From the NCBI GenBank assembly GCA_045538835.1, contig JAZQEF010000002.1, forward strand, positions 135,723-199,722: a stretch of 64,000 nt of DNA. The letters run 5' to 3'. Position numbers and translations under genes: made by a program. Source of the stretch: RGIG6165 sp045538835. GTDB lineage: Bacteria; Bacillota; Clostridia; Oscillospirales; Feifaniaceae. This document shows, piece after piece, positions 27,240 to 35,828 of this stretch; the first letter of the stretch is position 1, and each line of letters begins with the position of its first letter. A model generated the notes under the pieces. The model did not search any database, was not told the DNA's origin, and was given only the letters and a program-made list of their open reading frames with translations.

Positions 27240-29379
27240 AATCTACTTTTTTAAGTGATATTCTCTTTTTTGCTACATCAACGTCGAGTATCTCGACTTT
27301 GATTATGTCACCGACAGATACAATGTCCATCGCGCGTTTTACAAATTTGTCCGAAAGCTGGCTGATGTGGACGAGTCCGTCCTGGTGTACGCCAATATCG
27401 ATAAACGCACCAAAGTCGGCAACATTTCTGACAGTGCCCTTGAGCACCATACCCTTTTTAAGGCTGTTTATGTCCATAACATCGCTTCTGAGCATGGGCT
27501 GGGGCAATTCATCTCTCGGGTCGCGGCCCGGCTTTGCAAGTTCTTCCAAAATATCTTCAAGAGTAGGTATACCGATACCTATTTTCCCTGCAACTTCTTC
27601 TTTGCCGCTTCGCTCAACTATGTTTTTTAGTGTTGCAATATTTTTATCTTTCACATCGTCAAGCGTAAAGCCGCAGAGTGAGAGCAGTTTTTCCACCGCA
27701 CCGTAACTTTCGGGGTGGACTGAGGTATTATCAAGTATATCCTCACCGCCCGGAATCCTCAAAAATCCCGCGCACTGCTGATATGCCTTTTCGCCTATGC
27801 CCTTGACCTTTTTAAGTTCGCTTCTTTTCTTAAATCTCTTTGCTTCGGTGCGGAAATCAATAATATTCTGCGCCGTTTTCGCATTTATACCCGAAATGTG
27901 CGAGAGAAGCGGCGCTGAGGCGGTATTCAAATCAACGCCTACGCTATTAACACAGTATTCGACAACGCCATCAAGCGAAGCGGTGAGTTTTTTGGGGTCC
28001 ATATCGTGCTGATACTGACCGACACCTATTGATTTGGGATCGATCTTTACAAGTTCGGCAAGCGGATCCTGCAATCTTCGCGCGATAGATACCGCACTTC
28101 TTAATGAAACGTCAAACTGCGGAAATTCCGCCGCGCCGAGTTTTGACGCCGAGTATACCGATGCCCCTGCTTCGGATACGACCATATACTTAACATCTCT
28201 GTCAAGTTTTGAAATGAGCGAACTTACAAATATCTCACTCTCTTTTGATGCCGTTCCGTTGCCGATGGAAATTATGTCTATATTATGTTTTTCAATTAGA
28301 CGGATAAGTGTTTTTTCCGCCTCTTCCGTCTTGTTCTGCGGAGGTGTGGGGTAAACGACCGTCGTATCAAGTACATCGCCCGTTTCGTTGACAACGGCAA
28401 TTTTACAGCCAGTTCTATACGCAGGGTCAAAGCCCATTACCGTTTTGCCCTTTACAGGCGGTACAAGGAGAAGATTTTTAAGGTTTTCACCAAAAACCGC
28501 TATTGCCTGAGTCTGTGCGCTGTCGGTTATTATGCCTCTGACCTCATTCTCAACAGAGGGTGCGATAAGTCTTTCATATCCATCCTCAGCCGCCTGTGCA
28601 ACAAGTTCGCTTGACGGAGCGGCATTCCTGCGGCACATACGCACTTTGAGGAAGTTTATTATGTTCTCGCTATCTATCTCTATCTTGGCTGAAAGCACAC
28701 CCTCTTTCTCGCCTCTGTTTACGGCAAGAAGTCTATGAGAAGCGACTTTTGAAAGCGGTTCCCTGTAATCGTAGTACATACGGTAAACAGTGTCTTCTTC
28801 GGTCTTTGCCTTGCAGACGAGATATCCGTTCTTTTTGGTGTAATCCCTTATCCACTTTCTGAAATCCGCATTGTCCGAGACATTTTCTGCAATTATGTCC
28901 TTTGCGCCGTCAAGAGCCTGCTCGGCATTTTCAACGCCTTTTTCTTCATTGATATATTCTGCTGCAATTTCAAGCGGATCTGCCCCATCCTGTGCAAGCA
29001 GTTTTTCTGCAAGCGGCTCAAGTCCCTTTTCTTTTGCAACGGTCGCCCTTGTTCTTCTTTTCGGTCTGAAAGGACGGTAAATATCATCAACTTCCGTCAC
29101 GGTCTGTGCACTGCGCAGTGCTTTTTCTATTTCTTCTGTCAGTTTATCCTGTTCAGCAATAAGTCTTATTGTATCCTCTATCTTCTCATCTAAGTTGCGA
29201 AGATATGCCAGTCTGTCAAAGAGGTCACGAAGCACATTGTCATCAAGACTGCCCGTCGCTTCTTTACGGTATCTTGCAATAAAAGGAATGGTATTTCCTT
29301 CATCTATAAGTTCTACCGCCGCTTTTGTCTGACTTTCTTTGATTTTGAGTTCATCCGAAAGTATTTTGATAATATCCAT
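27238..29379 (-). CDS. tex: Tex-family transcription accessory protein
   Basis: A 713-aa nucleic-acid-binding protein. The order is an N-terminal helical domain (TIPFIARYRKEATGSLDD), a YqgF/RuvX-like domain (VMGFDPAYRTGCKIAVV), two helix-hairpin-helix segments (VGVDLNTASAPLLSHISG, LKKVKGIGEKAYQQCAGFLR), and a C-terminal S1 domain (VLKGTVRNVADFGAFIDIG). Members affect transcription and stress survival; the exact role here is unknown. The ATG overlaps the stop of the EamA transporter gene by one base, so they are co-transcribed. Confidence 0.95.
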   Translation of the reverse strand: MDIIKILSDELKIKESQTKAAVELIDEGNTIPFIARYRKEATGSLDDNVLRDLFDRLAYLRNLDEKIEDTIRLIAEQDKLTEEIEKALRSAQTVTEVDDIYRPFRPKRRTRATVAKEKGLEPLAEKLLAQDGADPLEIAAEYINEEKGVENAEQALDGAKDIIAENVSDNADFRKWIRDYTKKNGYLVCKAKTEEDTVYRMYYDYREPLSKVASHRLLAVNRGEKEGVLSAKIEIDSENIINFLKVRMCRRNAAPSSELVAQAAEDGYERLIAPSVENEVRGIITDSAQTQAIAVFGENLKNLLLVPPVKGKTVMGFDPAYRTGCKIAVVNETGDVLDTTVVYPTPPQNKTEEAEKTLIRLIEKHNIDIISIGNGTASKESEIFVSSLISKLDRDVKYMVVSEAGASVYSASKLGAAEFPQFDVSLRSAVSIARRLQDPLAELVKIDPKSIGVGQYQHDMDPKKLTASLDGVVEYCVNSVGVDLNTASAPLLSHISGINAKTAQNIIDFRTEAKRFKKRSELKKVKGIGEKAYQQCAGFLRIPGGEDILDNTSVHPESYGAVEKLLSLCGFTLDDVKDKNIATLKNIVERSGKEEVAGKIGIGIPTLEDILEELAKPGRDPRDELPQPMLRSDVMDINSLKKGMVLKGTVRNVADFGAFIDIGVHQDGLVHISQLSDKFVKRAMDIVSVGDIIKVEILDVDVAKKRISLKKVD

Positions 29380-30260
29380 TATTTTACTCCTACTTTTTTA
29401 CTATCACTAAGTTCACTGATTATTGTCGAGCCGAGTATAAGCACCATTCCCACAACGCCCGTCCAGCCTATATTTTCATCCCTGAAGACTATCGCAGATA
29501 ATATTATTGCCGTTATCGGATCTATGTAACTGTAAAGTGCAACCGTCTGCGCCTTTAAATGTTCTATCGCGCCGAAATAAAGTGCATACGCAACGCCCGT
29601 GTGCAGTACGCCCATAATAACAAGCATAATCACCGCAGTTGGATTTATGGTTGATACCACTTCACCCATATTCTCTGTCAGAAGTACATATGGTACAACG
29701 GTGAGTGCCGCAACAAAAAGCTGTACCACTGTCCTGTCATATGCAGGTACATCTTTTACCTTTTTGTTTATGATTATATCACTTGCATACAGAGCCGCCG
29801 CACCAAGTGCAAGAAATGCGCCCGTTATACCCTTAAACCCCGTATCTAAAACACCCGATACAAAGACCATACCGACAAGCGCCGCCGCTATGCAGAGCGT
29901 TTTTTTGAGTGTCAGCCTCTCCCCCAAAAACGGCGAGCAGGCAAGCACAAATATCGGCGCCATATAGTAGCAGAGCGTTGCCACCGCCACCGAGGTGTAA
30001 AGATACGCTTCAAAAAGCAGTATCCAGTTAAATCCTATCGCCATGCCCGAAATGCAGAGAAGAACTATATCTTTCTTCGATTTGGTCAGTGCAAACTTTT
30101 GTTTTTTACAGAGCATCACACCGACTAAAAAAATCGTGCCGATAAAGCCCCTTGCCATAGCAAGTATGGAAGACGATATATCTATATATCTTCGGAACAC
30201 ACCTATCGTACCGAATATCAGCACCGCAGACATGAGCATTAATTTTGACTTCTTTTCCAT
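29379..30260 (-). CDS. EamA/DMT-family transporter
   Basis: A 293-aa integral membrane protein with about ten hydrophobic helices arranged as two EamA repeats, the pattern of drug/metabolite transporters. The segment PIFVLACSPFLGERLTLKK, near the end of the first repeat, is typical. The substrate is unknown. The ATG at 30260 has AAGGAG 6 bases upstream; a longer frame from 30323 would add a poor N-terminal extension. It is the first gene before tex. Confidence 0.85.
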   Translation of the reverse strand: MEKKSKLMLMSAVLIFGTIGVFRRYIDISSSILAMARGFIGTIFLVGVMLCKKQKFALTKSKKDIVLLCISGMAIGFNWILLFEAYLYTSVAVATLCYYMAPIFVLACSPFLGERLTLKKTLCIAAALVGMVFVSGVLDTGFKGITGAFLALGAAALYASDIIINKKVKDVPAYDRTVVQLFVAALTVVPYVLLTENMGEVVSTINPTAVIMLVIMGVLHTGVAYALYFGAIEHLKAQTVALYSYIDPITAIILSAIVFRDENIGWTGVVGMVLILGSTIISELSDSKKVGVK

Positions 30261-30631
30261 AGTACTCCTTAAAATGTCATAATATTTACATATTAACATA
30301 AAGAAAGTCCTATAGTAAAGCAATTTTATATTTGCTGATTATATTGCATCGACACTTACTTAAGTAAGTTAGTAAACTTACTGACTTTATAAGAAAGTCA
30401 GCGTGCGTCCTCGCAAAGTCCTCTTCGCTTCGTTTTTGCTATCCGCAAAAAACTTCGCCTGCTCCCTTGCTCGTCCTCTGTCCCACCACAACGCATTCCG
30501 CTAATGCTCCATTCTGCCTTGTGTCGGGAACCCTTTTTTCGCAAAGTGCGCTTCGTTAACAGGACGTCGGGGACGCCGTCCCCTACAGTTTAATTAAAAC
30601 TTCGCAAGAAGTTTCTTCCACAATTCCGAAT
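30261..30631. repeat. Gene-free block with several palindromes, probable interspersed repeat remnants
   Basis: No convincing gene is seen. The block holds the perfect 16-bp palindrome ACTTACTTAAGTAAGT (30354-30369), a hairpin CTGACTT/AAGTCAG (30381-30401), and a GC-rich hairpin GGGGACG/CGTCCCC (30569-30583). Between them lies a stretch (about 30400-30560) whose composition differs from nearby spacers and carries repeated CTTCG and GCAAA words. I recall similar GTAGGGG...CCCC palindromes in other Clostridia genomes, but cannot test copy number here. Confidence 0.5.
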
Positions 30632-30659
30632 TAAAAAAGAGATTGGAAACCAACCTCTT
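30632..30659 (-). terminator. Terminator after rnhA
   Basis: The stem AAAGAGGTTGG/CAATCTCTTT (with one G-T pair) has a TTTC loop and is followed on the minus strand by TTTTTT. Confidence 0.8.
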
Positions 30660-31124
30660 TTATTCTTTTTCGTAGCCGTAGTCTTCAAATTTCGGGGAGT
30701 GGGAGGCTTCAACTGCAAGTTCGTCACAGCGGTTATTAAACTCGTTTTCCGCGTGGCCCTTTACCCAAGTCACTCTGACAGAGTGTATGTCGGTAAGTGT
30801 GAGCAGTCTTTCCCAGAGGTCGATATTCTGCGCTTTTTTCTTGTCTGCCTTGCGCCAGCCGTTTTGCTGCCAACTTTTTGCCCAGCCTTTTTCCAGCCCG
30901 TCACACACATATTTTGAGTCGGTGACAAGTTCCACTTCACACGGCTCATTGAGCAGGGAGAGCCCCGTTATCGCGCCGAGAAGTTCCATTCTGTTGTTGG
31001 TGGTCTTGAAAAATCCTGCCGACACTTCTTTTTTAGCCGTGCCGTAACAGAGTATCGTTCCGTACCCGCCTGCACCTGGATTGCCGCTGCAAGCACCGTC
31101 TGAATATATCGTTACTTTTTTCAT
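30660..31124 (-). CDS. rnhA: Ribonuclease HI
   Basis: A 154-aa nuclease that cuts RNA in RNA-DNA hybrids. The catalytic acids are Asp9 (YSDGACSGNPG), Glu47 (NNRMELLGA), Asp69 (VTDSKYV) and Asp134 (NNRCDELA); the basic handle region WAKSWQQNGWRKADKK is present. Length is the usual for bacterial RNase HI. It overlaps the dnaJ stop by 4 bases (ATGA) and is the last gene of the hrcA operon, ending at a terminator. Its inclusion in a heat-shock operon is uncommon but may only reflect local gene order. Confidence 0.95.
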   Translation of the reverse strand: MKKVTIYSDGACSGNPGAGGYGTILCYGTAKKEVSAGFFKTTNNRMELLGAITGLSLLNEPCEVELVTDSKYVCDGLEKGWAKSWQQNGWRKADKKKAQNIDLWERLLTLTDIHSVRVTWVKGHAENEFNNRCDELAVEASHSPKFEDYGYEKE

Positions 31125-32257
31125 ATCTTATCCCTGAACTTTTTCCTGCGTTCAAACTGGTTATCTTCAAAACTTTCGGCAAGTTTTTCCGCAAGTTTTT
31201 TCTGCGCCGAACTGATGTTCTTGGGTGTGTCCGCAATCACCCTGAAATAAAGATTGCCCTTTGAGCGTGAATTTATGCCTGTTATGCCTTTTCCTGCAAG
31301 AGTAAACCTCGTATGTGTCTGTGTGCCTTCGGGCAGTTTATGTTCAACTTCACCCTCAAGAGTGGGTACTGTTATCTTTCTTCCGAGCATAAGGTCAAGG
31401 AAAGAAACGGGAATATCACAATAAATATCTTTTCCCTGTCTTTCAAAAATACGGTGAGGCGTAACTCGCAGAACAATATATAAATCGCCTGCTTCGCCGC
31501 CGTTTTTACCCATGTTGCCCATGCCTCTTACGGGTAGACTGTTGCCATTATCAACGCCTGCGGGAATGGTCACTTCGAGTTTGGATTTTTTCTTTATTCT
31601 GCCCTTACCCTTACATTTGGTACAAGGCGATTTAACTATCTTGCCCGAGCCGCCGCAACGGTGACATACAGACTGAGTCTGTGTCATACCGAATATGGTC
31701 TGCTGAACATTGGTCACAACACCGCTTCCGCGACAGTCGGGACATGTATCAACACCTGTGCCCGCCTGCGCACCGCTTCCGTGACAGTCGGGACAACTTT
31801 CCACACGATAATATTCGACACGTTTTTTTACGCCGAATGCCGCCTCTTCAAAACTGATAGTTTCAGTAATCTGGACATCCTCTCCGCGCCTTGGCGCATT
31901 GGGATTGCTTCTGCTTCTTGCGCCGAAGCCGCCGCCACCGCCGAAGAAACTTGAGAAAATGTCGCCAAAGTCACCGAAATCACCCGAGAAGCCGCCCGAG
32001 AAGCCGCCTGCGCCGCCACCGCCGTAGTTGGGGTCAACCCCCGCAAAACCATACTGGTCATACCTCGACTTTTTTTCAGGATCGGACAACACGGCATACG
32101 CTTCATTGACCTCTTTAAACTTCTCCTCAGCGCCTGCCTCTTTGTTCATATCGGGGTGATACTTTTTCGCCATTGTGCGATATGCTTTTTTTATATCGGC
32201 ATCGGACGCGTCTTTACCAAGTCCGAGCACCTCATAATAATCTCTTTTATCTGCCAT
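31121..32257 (-). CDS. dnaJ: Chaperone DnaJ (Hsp40)
   Basis: A 378-aa co-chaperone that delivers clients to DnaK and stimulates its ATPase. The J domain has the HPD motif (KKYHPDMNKEAG), followed by a Gly/Phe-rich stretch with several GGF repeats, then four CxxCxGxG zinc motifs (CPDCHGSG, CPDCRGSG, CHRCGGSG, CTKCKGKG) and the two beta client-binding domains. All expected features of type I DnaJ are present. It follows dnaK after 52 bases containing a perfect hairpin. Confidence 0.97.
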   Translation of the reverse strand: MADKRDYYEVLGLGKDASDADIKKAYRTMAKKYHPDMNKEAGAEEKFKEVNEAYAVLSDPEKKSRYDQYGFAGVDPNYGGGGAGGFSGGFSGDFGDFGDIFSSFFGGGGGFGARSRSNPNAPRRGEDVQITETISFEEAAFGVKKRVEYYRVESCPDCHGSGAQAGTGVDTCPDCRGSGVVTNVQQTIFGMTQTQSVCHRCGGSGKIVKSPCTKCKGKGRIKKKSKLEVTIPAGVDNGNSLPVRGMGNMGKNGGEAGDLYIVLRVTPHRIFERQGKDIYCDIPVSFLDLMLGRKITVPTLEGEVEHKLPEGTQTHTRFTLAGKGITGINSRSKGNLYFRVIADTPKNISSAQKKLAEKLAESFEDNQFERRKKFRDKI

Positions 32258-32275
32258 AAACCCTCATATGCCAAG

Positions 32276-32300
32276 GGTACGGAATGATTAATTCCGTACC
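32276..32300 (-). other. Intercistronic hairpin between dnaK and dnaJ
   Basis: GGTACGGAAT pairs perfectly with ATTCCGTACC around a five-base loop. No T run follows in the direction of transcription, so an mRNA processing or stabilising element is more likely than a terminator. Confidence 0.6.
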
Positions 32301-32309
32301 TTGTTTTAA

Positions 32310-34118
32310 TTAGTCATCAACTACTGTGTATTCTGTGTCGTCGTTTCCGCCCTGTGCGCCTGTATCCGCCTGTGCGCCTGCGGCAGCCTCCTGCTGATAA
32401 AACTTGGGAGCAAGTTCATTAAGTTTATTTGTAAGTTCTTCTGTCTGCGCCTTCATTGCATCGTAGTCTGTACCCTTTGCAGTTTCCTTGAGTTTGTCAA
32501 TGATTGCCTGAAGGTCACTCTTTTCTGTATCAGAAAGTTTGTCACCGTTGTCTGTGATGACCTTTTCAGCCTGGAACGCCATATTGTCTGCCATATTCTT
32601 GGTTTCGATGTTCTCTTTGAACTTCTTATCCTCTTCGGCATACTTTTCAGCATCCTTTACAGCCGCTTCGATATCAGCATCTGTAAGATTTGTAGATGCT
32701 GTGATAGTGATATGCTGCTCTTTGCCTGTACCAAGATCCTTTGCAGATACGTTTACGATGCCGTTTGCATCAATATCGAATGTAACTTCGATCTGCGGAA
32801 CGCCTCTCTTTGCAGGGATAATACCGTCAAGATTGAAGTGACCGAGTGACTTGTTGCCCGATGCCATATCACGTTCACCCTGGAGAACATTGATTGTAAC
32901 TTCTGTCTGATTGTCAGCAGCAGTTGAGAATATCTGACTCTTCTTTGTGGGAATAGTTGTATTTCTTTCGATGAGTTTTGTGCATACGCCGCCGAGTGTC
33001 TCGATACCGAGTGACAGGGGTGTTACGTCAAGAAGAAGTACGTCTTTTACATCGCCTGCAAGAACGCCGCCCTGAATAGCCGCACCTACTGAAACACATT
33101 CATCGGGGTTGATGCCCTTGAAGGGTTCTTTACCTGTGTATGCCTTAACAGCGTCCTGAACAGCGGGGATTCTTGTTGAACCGCCTACGAGAAGCACTTT
33201 TGCAATATCGCTGTTTGAAAGGCCTGCATCCTTCATCGCCTGACGTACAGGGCCCATTGTTGCTTCAACAAGGTCAGCCGTAAGCTCGTTGAACTTTGCT
33301 CTTGTAAGAGTCATATCAAGGTGCTTTGGACCTTCTGCATCAGCAGTAATGTAGGGCAGGTTGATTGATGCGCTTGTAACGCCGGAAAGCTCAATTTTAG
33401 CCTTTTCTGCCGCTTCCTTTATTCTCTGCATAGCCATCTTGTCATTCTTAAGGTCTACGCCGTTTGAAGCCTTGAACTCAGCAAGGATATAGTCGATGAT
33501 TCTCTGGTCAAAATCGTCACCGCCGAGGTGTGTGTTACCATTTGTTGCAAGAACTTCGATAACTCCGTCGCTGATTTCGAGAATGGAAACATCAAAAGTA
33601 CCGCCGCCAAGGTCGTATACCATAATCTTTTCGTCAGCCTCTTTTTCAACGCCGTATGCAAGTGCTGCGGCAGTAGGCTCGTTGATAATTCTCATTACTT
33701 CAAGACCGGCAATCTTACCTGCATTCTTTGTTGCCTGACGCTGTGAGTCGTTGAAGTAAGCAGGAACAGTGATAACTGCCTGTGTAACCTTTGTACCCAG
33801 ATAGCTTTCGGCATCTGCCTTGAGCTTTGTGAGTATCATTGCGGAAATCTCTTCGGGAGAATACTTCTTGCCGTCGATATCCTCCTTGTGCGCCGTACCC
33901 ATATGTCTCTTAATGGAAATGATTGTCTTTTCGGGATTTGTAACTGCCTGGCGCTTTGCGACCTGACCTACAAGTCTCTCACCCGTCTTTGAAAATGCAA
34001 CTACCGAGGGAGTTGTTCTTGCACCCTCTGCATTTGTGATAACAACAGGCTCGCCGCCTTCCATAACAGATACACATGAATTTGTTGTACCTAAGTCAAT
34101 ACCAATAATTTTAGCCAT
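32310..34118 (-). CDS. dnaK: Chaperone DnaK (Hsp70)
   Basis: A 602-aa chaperone. The ATPase domain begins GIDLGTTNSCVSVMEGG, with the phosphate loop VYDLGGGTFDVS and GGSTRIPAVQ; the interdomain linker is DVLLLDVTPLSLGIET. The substrate-binding domain ends in an Ala/Gly/Gln-rich tail and the acidic EYTVVDD-type C terminus. Length fits Firmicutes. It follows grpE by 30 bases and has a good ribosome binding site. Expression is presumably repressed by HrcA at the CIRCE operators upstream of hrcA. Confidence 0.98.
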   Translation of the reverse strand: MAKIIGIDLGTTNSCVSVMEGGEPVVITNAEGARTTPSVVAFSKTGERLVGQVAKRQAVTNPEKTIISIKRHMGTAHKEDIDGKKYSPEEISAMILTKLKADAESYLGTKVTQAVITVPAYFNDSQRQATKNAGKIAGLEVMRIINEPTAAALAYGVEKEADEKIMVYDLGGGTFDVSILEISDGVIEVLATNGNTHLGGDDFDQRIIDYILAEFKASNGVDLKNDKMAMQRIKEAAEKAKIELSGVTSASINLPYITADAEGPKHLDMTLTRAKFNELTADLVEATMGPVRQAMKDAGLSNSDIAKVLLVGGSTRIPAVQDAVKAYTGKEPFKGINPDECVSVGAAIQGGVLAGDVKDVLLLDVTPLSLGIETLGGVCTKLIERNTTIPTKKSQIFSTAADNQTEVTINVLQGERDMASGNKSLGHFNLDGIIPAKRGVPQIEVTFDIDANGIVNVSAKDLGTGKEQHITITASTNLTDADIEAAVKDAEKYAEEDKKFKENIETKNMADNMAFQAEKVITDNGDKLSDTEKSDLQAIIDKLKETAKGTDYDAMKAQTEELTNKLNELAPKFYQQEAAAGAQADTGAQGGNDDTEYTVVDD

Positions 34119-34148
34119 AATAATTTCCTCCGTTATATCTTAAAAATT

Positions 34149-34616
34149 TTAATTAGCTACTTTAACCATTGCACATCTTACGACCTTGCCTCTGACCTTA
34201 TAGCCCTTTGCAAGAACCGCCGAGATGCTGTTTTCGGGAAGCGAGTCATCCTCCTCATGAAGCACCGCATTGTGTACTTCGGGGTCAAACTCCCCGCTTG
34301 TGTCTATTTCTTCAATGCCCTGCTTTGCCATAAAATCGGCAAGTTTTGCAGATACCATATCTATGCCCTTTTTATAGGCTTCATCTGTACATGGTGCGGC
34401 AACCGCCCTCTCATAGTCGTCTATGAAAGCAAGCAGCGCTTCAAGCGTGTCTGCAACGCCCGAAGAATACATCGTTTCTTTTTCCTTTGCAGTGCGCTTG
34501 CGGTAGTTGTCATACTCCGCCGCCAGATACATATATTTTTCATTTGCCTCTTTAAGCTCTTTTTCTGTATCTGTTACCTCTTCTTCGGTAACTTCTTCAA
34601 TTTTTTCCTCTGCCAT
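34149..34616 (-). CDS. grpE: Nucleotide exchange factor GrpE
   Basis: A 155-aa protein. The N terminus is an acidic coiled coil (EEKIEEVTEEEVTDTEKELKE starts it), then the dimerising helices with YLAAEYDNYRKRTAKEK, and a C-terminal beta wing ending with GYKVRGKVVRCAMVKVA. It releases ADP from DnaK. The order hrcA-grpE-dnaK-dnaJ is the standard Firmicutes heat-shock operon. The start is one base from the hrcA stop, suggesting coupled translation. Confidence 0.95.
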   Translation of the reverse strand: MAEEKIEEVTEEEVTDTEKELKEANEKYMYLAAEYDNYRKRTAKEKETMYSSGVADTLEALLAFIDDYERAVAAPCTDEAYKKGIDMVSAKLADFMAKQGIEEIDTSGEFDPEVHNAVLHEEDDSLPENSISAVLAKGYKVRGKVVRCAMVKVAN

Positions 34617-34617
34617 T

Positions 34618-35697
34618 TTACCTGTCTCCTAAAAGTTTTCTCATTATATCTGCATTGTTTCTGAAACTCTCCTCCAGCACCGCATTGAGTGATAATGTGA
34701 AGTGTTCCATTTTTGCAATTACACCGCTGTAATCAAGCCTTGTCGGGCCTATAACACATATTGAACCGACCGTTTTACCGCCTATCTTGTAATTACCTAT
34801 TACCATAGCGGAATTTCGAAGATGCGGATTTTTATTTTCATTTCCTATAAATGTTCTTACAATACTGTCCGAATACTCATCCTCACTTCTCAGAAGCCTT
34901 CGGAGTTCGTCTTTATCGTCAAGTATCGAGAATATCGCTTTTGCGGTGTCCGTATCACAGAATTCGGGATAGTCAAGCACTTTTGATGCACCCGTTATAA
35001 CTACCTCGCTCCTGCCCATCGACTCTACCGTCTCGTAAATAAATTTGAGCAGCGGCGGCATTATGTAGCCGAAATCCTGCAGTTCATCTCTCACCGACAA
35101 AAGTACGGGAAGCGTTATCTTATCCACTGAGAGATTTGCAAATCTTCTGTTGAGTACGGATGATATTCTCGAAAGATCTATCTCATCCATCTGCATCGGC
35201 GTGCGGAAAACTTTATTTTTGACTATGCCGCTCTTTGTCACAACGACAAGGGCAAATGCATAGTCATCAACACTGATGAGTTCAAACCGTTTTATGCGGT
35301 TGTTCGAATAGCAGGGCATCGTAGTGACCGTCACAAGACGAGTCATCTCACTTATCTGCCTGCTCACCGCTTCGAGCAGTTTTTCAAGTTCGGTTACCTG
35401 CCCGGAAAGAGTGCGCCTTACCTTGCGCTCATCCATATCCGAGATATCCCCGTCCTGCGACATCGCATTGACGTAACACCTATAACCGAGTTCGCTGGGA
35501 ATCCTGCCTGCCGATGTGTGCGGCTGTTCAATATATCCCATTTCGGTGAGCGCCGCCATCTCATTTCTGACAGTTGCGGAAGAAATGTCGGGCATATACT
35601 TTTCACATATCGCTTTAGAGCCGACGGGCTCAGCCGTTCTGATATATTCTTCGATTATCGCAAAGAGTATCTCCCTGCGTCTTTCCGTCAGTTCCGT
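34618..35697 (-). CDS. hrcA: Heat-inducible repressor HrcA, apparent ACG start
   Basis: A 359-aa repressor if translation begins at ACG (35695-35697). The first ATG in frame (35595) would remove about 34 conserved residues of the winged helix. Upstream of it the frame stays open and reads ELTERRREILFAIIEEYIR, then TAEPVGSKA, the normal HrcA N terminus. No ATG, GTG or TTG exists between the in-frame TGA (35713-35715) and 35595. GGAGG (35706-35710) lies 8 bases before the ACG, the ideal distance, and family alignment puts Met at this codon. A CTG at 35691 is the other choice but is 14 bases from GGAGG. HrcA binds CIRCE, and two such sites lie just upstream. Confidence 0.88.
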   Translation of the reverse strand, partial: TELTERRREILFAIIEEYIRTAEPVGSKAICEKYMPDISSATVRNEMAALTEMGYIEQPHTSAGRIPSELGYRCYVNAMSQDGDISDMDERKVRRTLSGQVTELEKLLEAVSRQISEMTRLVTVTTMPCYSNNRIKRFELISVDDYAFALVVVTKSGIVKNKVFRTPMQMDEIDLSRISSVLNRRFANLSVDKITLPVLLSVRDELQDFGYIMPPLLKFIYETVESMGRSEVVITGASKVLDYPEFCDTDTAKAIFSILDDKDELRRLLRSEDEYSDSIVRTFIGNENKNPHLRNSAMVIGNYKIGGKTVGSICVIGPTRLDYSGVIAKMEHFTLSLNAVLEESFRNNADIMRKLLGDR

Positions 35698-35716
35698 GCC
35701 CGTCGCCTCCTCTCAT

Positions 35717-35743
35717 TTAGCACTCCTGTATTTCGAGTGCTAA
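35717..35743. promoter_or_regulatory. CIRCE operator 1 (perfect)
   Basis: TTAGCACTC, nine bases, GAGTGCTAA: an exact match to the HrcA-binding inverted repeat. It lies in the transcribed leader and ends 6 bases before the GGAGG of hrcA. Confidence 0.97.
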
Positions 35744-35759
35744 AACTCTTTCTGTCTGT

Positions 35760-35789
35760 ATATTAGCACTCAAACTGTCCGAGTGTCAA
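35760..35789 (-). promoter_or_regulatory. Sigma-A promoter of the hrcA operon
   Basis: On the minus strand TTGACA and TAATAT are separated by 18 bp. The promoter is overlapped by the second CIRCE element. Confidence 0.85.
35763..35789. promoter_or_regulatory. CIRCE operator 2 (degenerate in one arm)
   Basis: TTAGCACTC, nine bases, GAGTGTCAA: one arm is perfect and the other differs at two of nine positions, where it also forms the -35 box TTGACA. HrcA binding here would block polymerase directly. Confidence 0.85.
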
Positions 35790-35828
35790 TACTTTTTCAA
35801 AAAAAATTGTAAATAAATGATTAACAAA

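Noticed and set aside
35620..35716. Short ATG frame beginning at 35716 upstream of hrcA
   Set aside because: It starts on the CIRCE side of GGAGG, is in another phase, ends after about 28 codons and does not encode the HrcA N terminus.
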